Assembly (NCBI GenBank): GCA_964538355.1
Contig: CAZIFC010000002.1
Span: forward strand, 1-64,000
Direction of reading: 5' to 3'
DNA: 64,000 nt
From: Bilophila sp964538355
GTDB taxonomy: Bacteria; Desulfobacterota; Desulfovibrionia; Desulfovibrionales; Desulfovibrionaceae
Shown piece by piece: positions 8,169-17,446 of the stretch. Numbering within the stretch: position 1 is the first letter of the stretch; each line of letters begins with the position of its first letter. The notes beneath the pieces are model-generated. The model ran no database searches. It was not told the origin of the DNA and was given only the letters and a program-made list of their open reading frames with translations. The translations under genes and the position numbers were made by a program.

Positions 8169-8951
8169 TCAGAGCTGGGAGGGGGTGTCTTCCCGGCTGG
8201 CTTCCGGCTGGAGTCCCGTGCAGACCTTCAGGGCCTGCTCCCGCGCTCTGAGCAGCAGGGGCGTCATGGGAATCCGGGGCTGCGTGTCTATGCAGATGCC
8301 AAGATATGCCCCGAGGGGGAGTGGCGTTTGCAGGCTGTTCAGGCGTTGCCACCAGCCTTGCCGCTTCCATGTTCCGGGCGGCCCGAGCAGCACGGAGCGC
8401 ATGGACAGGGAGGCCTTTGGGCAGGCGTTTTTGATCATGCGGTAGAGGGACCAGAAGTGCAGATTGTGCAGCCGGTGTTTCGCCTCCAGCGTGGGACGGT
8501 GCAGCCGACGCTGGATCTGGTAAAGCGAAAGACTGTTCATGGACCCGATGATGACGCCTCGCGAGGCCACGCGGACGGCTTCCCTCAAAATCTCTTCCGG
8601 CTCCTCGGCGTATTCCAGAATGGTGAGCAGAGCGACATAGTCAAACTCGCCGTCGTCGAACGGCAAATGCTCGGGTTTGCCAAGCTGGAATGCCGCCCGG
8701 TTCCCAAGACGCTCGCGGGACATCTCCAGCAGTTCCGGGCTGGTGTCCAGCCCCGTCACGTCAAAGCCGTAGTGCCAGAGCATTTCCAGAAAGATGCCCG
8801 CTCCGCAGCCGATATCCAGAAGCGTATGCCCGCGTCGCGGCCATTGGGAAATCAGGTGTTGGAAAAGGCGATTCTCCTGCGCGATGGCATACGTCCCCTC
8901 GGGGGTTGCGTACCATTCGTGCAGCAGTCGGGCTGTTTCAACGTTCCACAT
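8169..8951 (-). CDS. SAM-dependent class I methyltransferase (possible BioC role)
   Basis: A 260-residue methyltransferase. Motif I is LLDIGCGAGIF (about residues 44-54), an acidic residue follows in VTGLDTS, and the post-I region FDYVALLTILEY is typical. The ATG has GGAGG upstream. The C-terminal 120 residues are specific to this protein. As first gene of the biotin-type cluster it may methylate malonyl-ACP as BioC does, but the body is not clearly BioC-like and a 105-base gap separates it from the next gene. An unrelated small-molecule methyltransferase remains possible. Confidence 0.75.
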   Translation of the reverse strand: MWNVETARLLHEWYATPEGTYAIAQENRLFQHLISQWPRRGHTLLDIGCGAGIFLEMLWHYGFDVTGLDTSPELLEMSRERLGNRAAFQLGKPEHLPFDDGEFDYVALLTILEYAEEPEEILREAVRVASRGVIIGSMNSLSLYQIQRRLHRPTLEAKHRLHNLHFWSLYRMIKNACPKASLSMRSVLLGPPGTWKRQGWWQRLNSLQTPLPLGAYLGICIDTQPRIPMTPLLLRAREQALKVCTGLQPEASREDTPSQL

Positions 8952-9007
8952 TGTCTGCCTCCGGTTTTTCAACAGGATACCCCTTTGCGGGACGGCAGAA
9001 AAGCCCG

Positions 9008-9676
9008 TTACTTTGCCGGGGGCCAGATGCCGCATTCACGGACAGGCGCGAATCCTTTTTTAAAGGCTTCCTCCAGGCTGTCAAATCGGATCTGGTTGCG
9101 TTTCGCGACATTGGCCTTGCGAAGGCAGGCTTCCGAGAAGAAACGCCTGCTGTTGGCGTTGCCCGTGAAGGCGTCCTGCGCCTCGGGGCGATCGAGTACG
9201 AAGGCCCAGCAGCCTTTGCGCCTGTCTATAGCGTCCCGCTGGGCCGCCGTCAGACGCCTGACAAGATCCGCAGGGAGGTTCTTGTGGAAGTAGAAGGTAG
9301 CCATGCCTTCCTGTAGCAGCAGCTCGTTGAGCGACCGCCCGTCCGGCAGCCGGATCTCCGCCACCAGCCTGTGATAGCGGTCCCTGGATTCCTGGGAAAG
9401 CGGAACAACCCGGATTTGTTTCCCCTTCACCTGCTGGCAGGTAAAGTTGCGGGCTTCGCTTGCGTAATACTGCGGCGGTGTCTCTTTTGAGCCTTTTTCT
9501 GGAGTATCCACGCCCGCAAAACGAACCCGCTGGCCCGTATCCAGTACGAGGGTGTCGCCGTCGATGCACTGTTTGACGGCAGCAAGAAAGGCTTCTTCCG
9601 CAAGGGCCGAGGACGCCTGAACGATGAAAAAAACCGCCACAAGGGCGGCTGTCAGCTTTTTTTTCAAGGAAAACAT
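9008..9676 (-). CDS. Secreted thermonuclease-like nuclease (SNase domain)
   Basis: A 222-residue protein with a signal peptide (KKK, hydrophobic core, ALA at about 26). The staphylococcal-nuclease fold follows: GDTLVLD with the metal Asp, RFAGVDTPE with the catalytic Arg and Glu, and RYHRLVAEI with the second Arg. The C-terminal 45 residues (GNANSRRFF, then a Cys and RNQIRFDS) resemble the small Cys-containing tail found on some secreted nucleases, with part of the ligand set lost. Its ATG overlaps the stop of the upstream small gene (TGATG), so the two are coupled. Probably a periplasmic or extracellular nuclease. Confidence 0.88.
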   Translation of the reverse strand: MFSLKKKLTAALVAVFFIVQASSALAEEAFLAAVKQCIDGDTLVLDTGQRVRFAGVDTPEKGSKETPPQYYASEARNFTCQQVKGKQIRVVPLSQESRDRYHRLVAEIRLPDGRSLNELLLQEGMATFYFHKNLPADLVRRLTAAQRDAIDRRKGCWAFVLDRPEAQDAFTGNANSRRFFSEACLRKANVAKRNQIRFDSLEEAFKKGFAPVRECGIWPPAK

Positions 9677-9963
9677 CAGCTTTCTGCGAGCCATCCGGAA
9701 AGGGCTTCCACAATTTTGCGCGCCTGTTCGGAGCTGGAAATGTTGAACTTGGACTTCTGGCGGTATTCGCCGCCGGACTTCTGGTAGCGGCGGATGGCGT
9801 ACTTGTCCGGGCCGTATTCCCCCGTATCGCTATCCAGTTCCTGATAACGGAAGAGAATGGTCGTCCATGCGCCTTTGGAGAGAATCACCTTGTCGATTTC
9901 CTTGATGAGGATCTGGCCGGACTCTTCATATTCAATGGTGATTTCATCGGGAGTGCTGCTCAT
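9676..9963 (-). CDS. Conserved-looking small protein of unknown function
   Basis: A 95-residue protein starting MSSTPDEITIEYEESG; AAGGA stands eight bases before the ATG, and this start is preferred to a TTG 18 bases upstream. There is no signal peptide or membrane segment. The N-terminal half looks like beta strands (ITIEYE, ILIKEID, TTILFRYQEL) and the C-terminus like a helix (SSEQARKIVEALSGW). It is translationally coupled to the nuclease gene. The function is unknown. Confidence 0.75.
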   Translation of the reverse strand: MSSTPDEITIEYEESGQILIKEIDKVILSKGAWTTILFRYQELDSDTGEYGPDKYAIRRYQKSGGEYRQKSKFNISSSEQARKIVEALSGWLAES

Positions 9964-10050
9964 GTAGTCATCCTTCGCCAAGGCGTTTTTGCCCGGGGCT
10001 TATGAAATGGAAGGCTTCCCTTATCGTGTTTCACCATGCGGCGCAAGGGG

Positions 10051-10077
10051 GATTTCCGTTTGCCGGAAACGGAGATC
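10051..10077. promoter_or_regulatory. 11-bp inverted repeat upstream of ettA
   Basis: GATTTCCGTTT and AAACGGAGATC pair across GCCGG with one wobble. No T run follows, so it is more likely an operator or structured site than a terminator. It lies just upstream of the candidate ettA promoter. Confidence 0.45.
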
Positions 10078-10088
10078 GGGCGGAACAC

Positions 10089-10116
10089 TGGACAAATTTT
10101 TTCTGTCTGGTATCTC
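10089..10116 (+). promoter_or_regulatory. ettA: Candidate promoter of ettA
   Basis: TGGACA (10089-10094), 16-base spacer and TATCTC (10111-10116) with a TGG extended -10 element. It predicts a 5' leader of about 55 bases. Confidence 0.45.
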
Positions 10117-10176
10117 AGAGAGACTCTGCCGCTGTACGGACAGCTCGGCGGCAGGCATTTTTTGCAAGGAGTTTCC

Positions 10177-11859
<1,683 letters not shown>

Positions 11860-11877
11860 CTGGATTCTCTGCTGAAC

Positions 11878-11916
11878 AAGAAAAGCCTCCTCGAACAGCT
11901 CGGGGAGGCTTTTCTT
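11878..11916. terminator. Bidirectional terminator between ettA and fabD
   Basis: AAGAAAAGCCTCC pairs with GGAGGCTTTTCTT across about 13 bases. The A-rich and T-rich ends serve both converging genes. Confidence 0.85.
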
Positions 11917-11991
11917 ATGGTCAGAAACGGAAAGGGTGGACCTGCCCAGACGCGGAAACGTTCAGGCGGACGCACCAGTGGCAGAGGGCTA

Positions 11992-12942
11992 TCAGGCGGA
12001 GAAGGCGTTGACGGCTTCCAGCGAACCGACCGCCTCGATCCGGGCTTCCTCTTCAACCGGCACGGCGTCGAGGATGGGCTTGACCATACGGGACAGAGCA
12101 CCCTTGGGTCCTACTTCTATCCATGCGCGCACGCCGTCGTGCCACTGGTTGGTGATGGTATCGATCCAGAGGACGGACGACACCATCTGGATGGCGGCGA
12201 GTTCGCGCAGGCTTTCCCCGTCGGTGACGGCCTTTCCGGTCACGTTGCTGTACACCGGGAAGCGGGGCCTCGACCATGTCATCTTGTTGACGGCCTTGGC
12301 GAGTTCCTTTGCGGCGGACTCCATGAGCGGGCTGTGGAAGGCTCCGCTTACCGGCAGCGGCACGGCGCGCCCCTTCTTTTCCTTGACCAGAGGGAGGGCC
12401 GCTTCCACAGCGGCCTTGGTTCCGCTGATGACGAACTGGGCGGGGGTATTGTGGTTGGCGACGATGAGCGTTTCGCCGGTGGCTTCCGCCGCGGCTTTGG
12501 CAATTTCGGACACGGCTTCGCGATCGAGCTTGAGGATGGCGGCCATGCCGCCCCGTCCGTCGGGATCGGCGTCGGCCATCAGCTTGCCGCGCAGGCTCAC
12601 CAGCTCAATGGCGGCTTCGGGAGCGAGCGCACCCGCGGCGGTCAGCGCGCTGTATTCGCCAAGGCTGTGCCCGGCGGCGCAGGCGGGGGAAAGTTTGCCG
12701 GAAAGTGCCTGCCACAGCGTCACGTCAACGACCGTCAGCGCAGGCTGGAGGTGGCGGGTATCCGCCATGAGCGCGGCGTCTTCGCTTTCCCAATAGATGG
12801 CGCGGAGGGGCAGGCCGCTGATTTGTTCAGCCCGTTTCCAAAGCTCCATCGCCTCTTTCGATGCTTCGGCGATGTCGCGGCCCATGCCGGGTTCCTGGGA
12901 ACCCTGACCGGGAAACAGAATGGCGGTAGGCAGAGTGGACAT
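11992..12942 (-). CDS. fabD: Malonyl-CoA:ACP transacylase
   Basis: A 316-residue FabD. FPGQGSQ opens the protein, the nucleophile Ser93 stands in GHSLGEYSA, Arg118 lies in SLRGK, and the catalytic His203 in GAFHSPLM. It loads malonyl groups onto ACP for fatty-acid synthesis in the cytoplasm, and would also feed the dedicated carrier protein of the biotin-type cluster. AGAGG precedes the ATG. It follows a small exported-protein gene by eight bases and is probably cotranscribed with it. Confidence 0.95.
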   Translation of the reverse strand: MSTLPTAILFPGQGSQEPGMGRDIAEASKEAMELWKRAEQISGLPLRAIYWESEDAALMADTRHLQPALTVVDVTLWQALSGKLSPACAAGHSLGEYSALTAAGALAPEAAIELVSLRGKLMADADPDGRGGMAAILKLDREAVSEIAKAAAEATGETLIVANHNTPAQFVISGTKAAVEAALPLVKEKKGRAVPLPVSGAFHSPLMESAAKELAKAVNKMTWSRPRFPVYSNVTGKAVTDGESLRELAAIQMVSSVLWIDTITNQWHDGVRAWIEVGPKGALSRMVKPILDAVPVEEEARIEAVGSLEAVNAFSA

Positions 12943-12950
12943 GGTGACCT

Positions 12951-13403
12951 CTACTTTTTGGATGTTGGGGTCGGATGGACAGCCTTGAGCAGTGCGGGAA
13001 GACTGCGCCGCACAAGGTCAAGCTCGTCATTGCTGACATTGGGCATTTCAACGGGGGGCGTCTTGGAAATGGCATCCCCCTGCTGAATGATGGCTACGCC
13101 AGCCGCAGCACGGCCCATGATGCAGAAAAAGCGTTCGGGGTTCCACCCGGAGGTGTTAAGATATCCGGCGGCTTCTCCCGAGTAGAGAAAATCCGGTTCG
13201 CCTTTTTCGTTGAGGATGGGGTGGGACGTTTGTCCGTGTTCCCGCATCCATGCACGGAAACGGGGAAGATCGGCGATGAACTGGTTGAGTTCCTTTTCCG
13301 AGAAGGGCGGCTGGCTGTACAGCGTTTCCGCGAATGCGGGAAGAGCGGACAGCAGAAGGAACAGCCCGGCAAAAAAAAGGCGGGAGAAGGTGTGCATGCA
13401 CAT
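12951..13403 (-). CDS. Exported protein of unknown function
   Basis: A 150-residue protein with a clear signal peptide (hydrophobic residues about 9-23, cleavage after AFA). The mature part has no lipobox, one Cys in FFCIMGRAAAG and a charged C-terminus, so a soluble periplasmic protein is expected. It has the general look of small periplasmic proteins of sulfate reducers, but I do not recognise a named family. Two ATGs six bases apart are possible starts and neither has a strong ribosome site. fabD begins eight bases downstream. Confidence 0.75.
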   Translation of the reverse strand: MCMHTFSRLFFAGLFLLLSALPAFAETLYSQPPFSEKELNQFIADLPRFRAWMREHGQTSHPILNEKGEPDFLYSGEAAGYLNTSGWNPERFFCIMGRAAAGVAIIQQGDAISKTPPVEMPNVSNDELDLVRRSLPALLKAVHPTPTSKK

Positions 13404-13420
13404 GTCGCTTGGTTTTATGG

Positions 13421-13456
13421 AAAAGAAGGGGCCGGGGCAGGACGGAACCGGCCCCG
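13421..13456 (-). terminator. Terminator after glpX
   Basis: On the minus strand GGGGCCGG pairs with CCGGCCCC across 12 bases and is followed by TTCTTTTCC. The T tract is interrupted but the stem is very stable. Confidence 0.65.
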
Positions 13457-13465
13457 GCGGGGCGG

Positions 13466-14458
13466 CTAGTCGTACTTGATGGAGCTGATCTGCATGAGCT
13501 TGTTCCAGTTGTGATGCGATTCGATGTAGCGCATCGTACCGGTCTTGCTGCGGATAATCATGGAGTGGGTTACCGCGCCCTGCCCGGAGAACTGCACTCC
13601 GCGCAGGAAGGTTCCCCCAGAGATGCCCGTGGCGGCAAAGAAGACGTCGTCGCCCTGCACCAGCGTGTCGGCATCAAGGACCTGCGAAAGATCAATGCCG
13701 GCGTCTTCAATGGCTTTCTTTTCCGCTTCGGACTGGGGGTCCAGACGGGCGAGCATGGCTCCGCCAGCACCCTTGATGGCGCAGGCCGCGAGAACTCCCT
13801 CGGGAGTGCCGCCGGTTCCCATCATGACGTCGACTTCGGAACGCTGGTCGACCGCCATCAGCGCACCGGCGACATCGCCGTCGGTATGCAGCTGAATGCG
13901 TGCTCCCACGGCGCGGATTTCGCTGATCAGCTTCTGGTGGCGGGGCTTGTCGAGCACGAACACCACAAGGTCGTTGACATCCTTGCCGAGAGCCTTGGCG
14001 ATGAGGCGCAGGTTCACATGCGTGGGGGCGTCCAGATCGATGGCGTCGCGGGCCGCCTGCCCGACAACCAGCTTTTGCATGTAGTAGCTGGGGCCGGGAT
14101 TGTACATGCTTCCGGCCGGAGCCGCACCCACGACCGCAATGGCGTTCGGGCGGCCATACGCGAGCAGGTTGGTTCCTTCCACAGGGTCAACGGCAATGTC
14201 CACAGCCGGGCCGGTGCCCATGCCGATGACTTCGCCGTTGTAGAGCATGGGAGCTTCGTCCTTCTCGCCTTCCCCGATGATGACCTTGCCCGCGATGGGC
14301 AGGGAGTTGAAAGACAGACGCATGGCATCCACGGCTGCGCCGTCACCGGCGTTTTTGTCGCCGCGACCCAGCCAGCGGGCGGAGGCCAGCGCGGCGGCTT
14401 CGGTGACACGAACAAGATCAAAGGCAAGGTTGCGCTCCGGCGCTTCCATAAGGGACAT
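13466..14458 (-). CDS. glpX: Fructose-1,6-bisphosphatase class II
   Basis: A 330-residue GlpX protein of standard length. Metal and substrate motifs are present: GEGEKDEAP, DPVEGTN, GTGGTPEG and the GISGG region near the C-terminus. It removes the 1-phosphate of fructose 1,6-bisphosphate in gluconeogenesis. The ATG at 14458 (MSLMEAPERN) has TGGAGAG upstream and is preferred to a TTG 12 bases earlier. A 6-phosphofructokinase gene for the reverse step lies about 16 kb away. The gene appears monocistronic. Confidence 0.94.
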   Translation of the reverse strand: MSLMEAPERNLAFDLVRVTEAAALASARWLGRGDKNAGDGAAVDAMRLSFNSLPIAGKVIIGEGEKDEAPMLYNGEVIGMGTGPAVDIAVDPVEGTNLLAYGRPNAIAVVGAAPAGSMYNPGPSYYMQKLVVGQAARDAIDLDAPTHVNLRLIAKALGKDVNDLVVFVLDKPRHQKLISEIRAVGARIQLHTDGDVAGALMAVDQRSEVDVMMGTGGTPEGVLAACAIKGAGGAMLARLDPQSEAEKKAIEDAGIDLSQVLDADTLVQGDDVFFAATGISGGTFLRGVQFSGQGAVTHSMIIRSKTGTMRYIESHHNWNKLMQISSIKYD

Positions 14459-14790
14459 GACGCTCTCCAAAAAAAGATGAATGGTTGCTTGATGCGGTAA
14501 CGCCGAACCGGTAATGGCGGCGTGTACGGATTCCCGAAGATAGATCAGCCGGAGCCGCTCTTCAAGGAAAAGCTCGGGGAAGAAGGACGGGGTGCTTTTC
14601 GGATAAACCCGTTCGTGCTAGTCCGTATCGACTTTATCTTCTATTCCGTGTTATTATGCTCCCGTCCGGGACACGTTCCCTTCCCTTTCTTCTTGCATAA
14701 GCAGGTGTGAGGAGGCCCGGGGGAGAATGATTTCCCCCGGCGGGGTTCGGGGCAACGCCCCGATTCTTCAGAAAAATACGAGAAACACAG
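14459..14790. other. 332-bp divergent region between glpX and hrpB
   Basis: No gene is seen here. It must hold the outward promoters of both genes, but I find no clean -35/-10 pair. Two adjacent GC-rich hairpins lie at 14717-14762, close to the hrpB start. Confidence 0.5.
14717..14762. repeat. Pair of GC-rich hairpins, possibly a REP-like element
   Basis: CCGGGGGA pairs with TCCCCCGG at 14717-14740. A second hairpin, CGGGGC-AAC-GCCCCG, follows at 14748-14762. The block has the look of short palindromic elements scattered between genes in GC-rich delta-proteobacteria. No other copy is seen in this window. Confidence 0.4.
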
Positions 14791-17337
14791 ATGGGCCTTA
14801 TGCAAAAAACGATTGCTTTTCCCGATACCCTTCCTGTGGAGGCCCTGTTCCCCCAGCTTTTGTCATCGCTTGCCGCCGGAACACGCTGTATTCTTGAGGC
14901 TGCGCCGGGTGCGGGCAAGACTACGCGAGTTCCGCTTGCCCTGCTGGGAGAAAACTGGCTTTCCGGCAAGGGGATTCTCATGCTGGAGCCGCGCCGGATG
15001 GCGGCGCGGAGTGCCGCCCGACATATGGCTTCGCTGCTTGGAGAGGCGGTAGGGCAGACGGTCGGCTACCGGGTTCGGCTGGAAAGCAGGGTCAGCACGG
15101 CGACGCGGATCACCGTCGTAACCGAAGGGATTCTGACACGGATGCTTCAGGATGATCCCGAATTGTCGGGGTACGGCTGTCTCATTTTTGACGAATTTCA
15201 TGAGCGGAGCCTCCATGCCGATCTCGGACTGGCGTTGGCCTTGGATTGTCAGGAAGGGCTGCGGGACGATCTGCGGATACTGGTGATGTCCGCCACGCTG
15301 GATTCGGAGCCACTGCTCCGGTTGCTGGAGCAGGGCGCGGCCTGTCCGGTTCCCATCCTGAAGAGCGAGGGCAGGGCATGGCCCGTGGAAACTCGTTATG
15401 TGCCTTTGCCGCGTGCGGACATGCGGCTGGAGACGTGGGTTGCGGAAGTCGTCCGGCGGGCGGTGCGGGAGGAGACGGGCAGCATACTGGTCTTCCTGCC
15501 GGGTACTGGAGAAATCCGAAAGGTTGAAGCGTTGCTTGAACCTTTGAAGTCGGAAACGTTGCGGATCTGCCCGCTGTATGGCGATCTTTCCGTTGCGGAG
15601 CAAGATGCCGCCATTGCTCCGCTCCGCGCGCCGCTACGAAAAATCGTGCTGGCGACCTCGATAGCGGAAACCAGCCTCACCATTGAAGGGGTCCGCGTGG
15701 TGGTCGATTCCGGATTGGCGCGCACTGTCCGCTTTGACGTGGGGACGGGGATGTCCCAGCTGGTGACGGAACGGGTCTGCCTTGCCGGCGCAAACCAGCG
15801 CAGGGGAAGGGCGGGGCGCACGGAGCCGGGTGTCTGTTATCGGCTGTGGAGCCAGGGCGACGAACCCGGTATGGCCCTGCATGTCCGCCCGGAAATACTG
15901 GATGCCGACATGGCTCCGCTGTGTCTGGAGCTTGCCGTCTGGGGCGTGGGTGATCCTGCCTCGCTGCGCTGGCTGGATGAGCCTCCAGCGGAAGCCGTGC
16001 AGCAGGCTCTGCCCTTGTTGCGGCGTCTGGAGGCTCTTGACGCCTCAGGACGGGTGACGCCGAGAGGCCGGGCAATGGCGCGGCTTCCGCTGCATCCCCG
16101 GCTGGCGCACATGGTTCTGGCGGCGCGTTCCCTGGGGCTCGGCAAGCCTGCCTGTCTGCTGGCTGCCCTGGCGGGAGAGCGGGACCCGTTGCGGTTGCGC
16201 GATGCGGATGTCCGCCCCCGGCTGGCTCTGTTCGAAAAGCCTCGGGAGGGAGCGGCGTTCCGCATCCGCGAGGCTTCCCTCCAGATCGGACGGTTGCTCG
16301 AGCATACCGAAGCGTTTCCTTCAGTATGTATGGACATTCCTCCCGAAGAGCAGGCAGGGGTTCTGCTTGCGTTGGCGTATCCCGACCGGATCGCCCAGAA
16401 ACGGAGCCGGGGGAGTTTTCGGATGGTCAGCGGGCGCGGCGGCTCGCTGGACGAGGCGGACCCGCTGGCGGATGAGCCGATCCTTGCCGTGGGAGCCGTG
16501 AACGGCGGGGCGGGCAACGCGCGCATATGGCAGGCGGCTCCGATCTCGCTTGGGACGGTCCGCAACTTGTACGGGGCGTGGTTTGAGGCATCGGAAACGG
16601 TGGTCTGGGATGTCCGCGAAGAGGCTGTTTCGGCCCGGCGTCGGGTTTGTCTGGGGGCGTTTGTCGTCGAAGAGGCACCGCTGACCAAGAAAGACGCGCT
16701 CTCCGACGCCATGAGGCAGGCCGTGCTGGAGGGAATCCGCAGTCTGGGGCTGGCGTGCCTTCCGTGGACGGACGAGCTGGAACAGTGGCGTTTGCGAGTG
16801 CGGCTGGCTGCCGATGCCTGCCCGGAAGAGGCATGGCCCGATGTTTCGGATGCGGCCCTGTTGCACACGCTGGAGGAATGGCTTGGCCCCTTTCTTGAGG
16901 GAATTTCCCGCCGCGCGCATTTTTCGCGTATCGATTTGGCGGCGGCCCTCCATGCCTTTTTGCCGTGGCATCAGGCCAGACAGCTTGAAGACCGGGTTCC
17001 CACACATATGGAAGTGCCTTCCGGTTCGCATGTGCGCCTGCGCTATGAGGCGGGCGCGGATGGCATTGTCCCCGTTCTTGCCGTCAAGCTGCAGGAACTT
17101 TTCGGGATGCGGCTTTCTCCCGCCGTTGCCGGAGGGCGGGTTCCCGTTTTGGTCCACCTGCTTTCGCCGGCGGGACGCCCCCTGCAGATTACGCGAGACC
17201 TCGAAGGGTTTTGGAAAAACGGCTATGCGGCCGTAAGGGCCGAAATGCGGGGGAGGTATCCCAAGCACCCTTGGCCGGATGATCCGCTTTCCGCAGTTCC
17301 CACCCGCCTGACCAGCAAACGCCTGCGGAACGGGTAG
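14791..17337 (+). CDS. hrpB: ATP-dependent helicase HrpB (DEAH family)
   Basis: An 848-residue protein of normal HrpB length. Helicase motifs in order: APGAGKTT (Walker A), LEPRRMAARS, DEFHERSLH (DExH box), MSATLD, and QRRGRAGR (motif VI). The C-terminal HrpB region follows to KRLRNG. ATG codons at 14791 and 14800 are both possible starts. The family is a predicted RNA helicase of unsettled role. The argS promoter lies in the 109-base gap after it. Confidence 0.92.
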   Translation: MGLMQKTIAFPDTLPVEALFPQLLSSLAAGTRCILEAAPGAGKTTRVPLALLGENWLSGKGILMLEPRRMAARSAARHMASLLGEAVGQTVGYRVRLESRVSTATRITVVTEGILTRMLQDDPELSGYGCLIFDEFHERSLHADLGLALALDCQEGLRDDLRILVMSATLDSEPLLRLLEQGAACPVPILKSEGRAWPVETRYVPLPRADMRLETWVAEVVRRAVREETGSILVFLPGTGEIRKVEALLEPLKSETLRICPLYGDLSVAEQDAAIAPLRAPLRKIVLATSIAETSLTIEGVRVVVDSGLARTVRFDVGTGMSQLVTERVCLAGANQRRGRAGRTEPGVCYRLWSQGDEPGMALHVRPEILDADMAPLCLELAVWGVGDPASLRWLDEPPAEAVQQALPLLRRLEALDASGRVTPRGRAMARLPLHPRLAHMVLAARSLGLGKPACLLAALAGERDPLRLRDADVRPRLALFEKPREGAAFRIREASLQIGRLLEHTEAFPSVCMDIPPEEQAGVLLALAYPDRIAQKRSRGSFRMVSGRGGSLDEADPLADEPILAVGAVNGGAGNARIWQAAPISLGTVRNLYGAWFEASETVVWDVREEAVSARRRVCLGAFVVEEAPLTKKDALSDAMRQAVLEGIRSLGLACLPWTDELEQWRLRVRLAADACPEEAWPDVSDAALLHTLEEWLGPFLEGISRRAHFSRIDLAAALHAFLPWHQARQLEDRVPTHMEVPSGSHVRLRYEAGADGIVPVLAVKLQELFGMRLSPAVAGGRVPVLVHLLSPAGRPLQITRDLEGFWKNGYAAVRAEMRGRYPKHPWPDDPLSAVPTRLTSKRLRNG

Positions 17338-17370
17338 GCGGAGAAGGCGGAATGCTGGAATACGTCTTAC

Positions 17371-17398
17371 TTTACTTTTGCGACTGTTACGGTAGAAT
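17371..17398 (+). promoter_or_regulatory. argS: Candidate promoter of argS
   Basis: TTTACT (17371-17376), 16-base spacer and TAGAAT (17393-17398), about 48 bases before the argS ATG. Confidence 0.45.
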
Positions 17399-17446
17399 GC
17401 ACCCCTTACGTTTCTCTTTTTAACCGTTCCGATTCCGAGGTATTCC

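Noticed and set aside
3540..8951. Aryl polyene or polyketide pigment cluster
   Set aside because: The typical ammonia-lyase, acyltransferase, exporter and second ketosynthase genes are absent, and a BioF-like enzyme points to biotin.
7872..9293. 473-codon plus-strand frame across the methyltransferase and nuclease genes
   Set aside because: It crosses gene boundaries on the other strand and has no motifs; the minus-strand genes have ribosome sites and family signatures.
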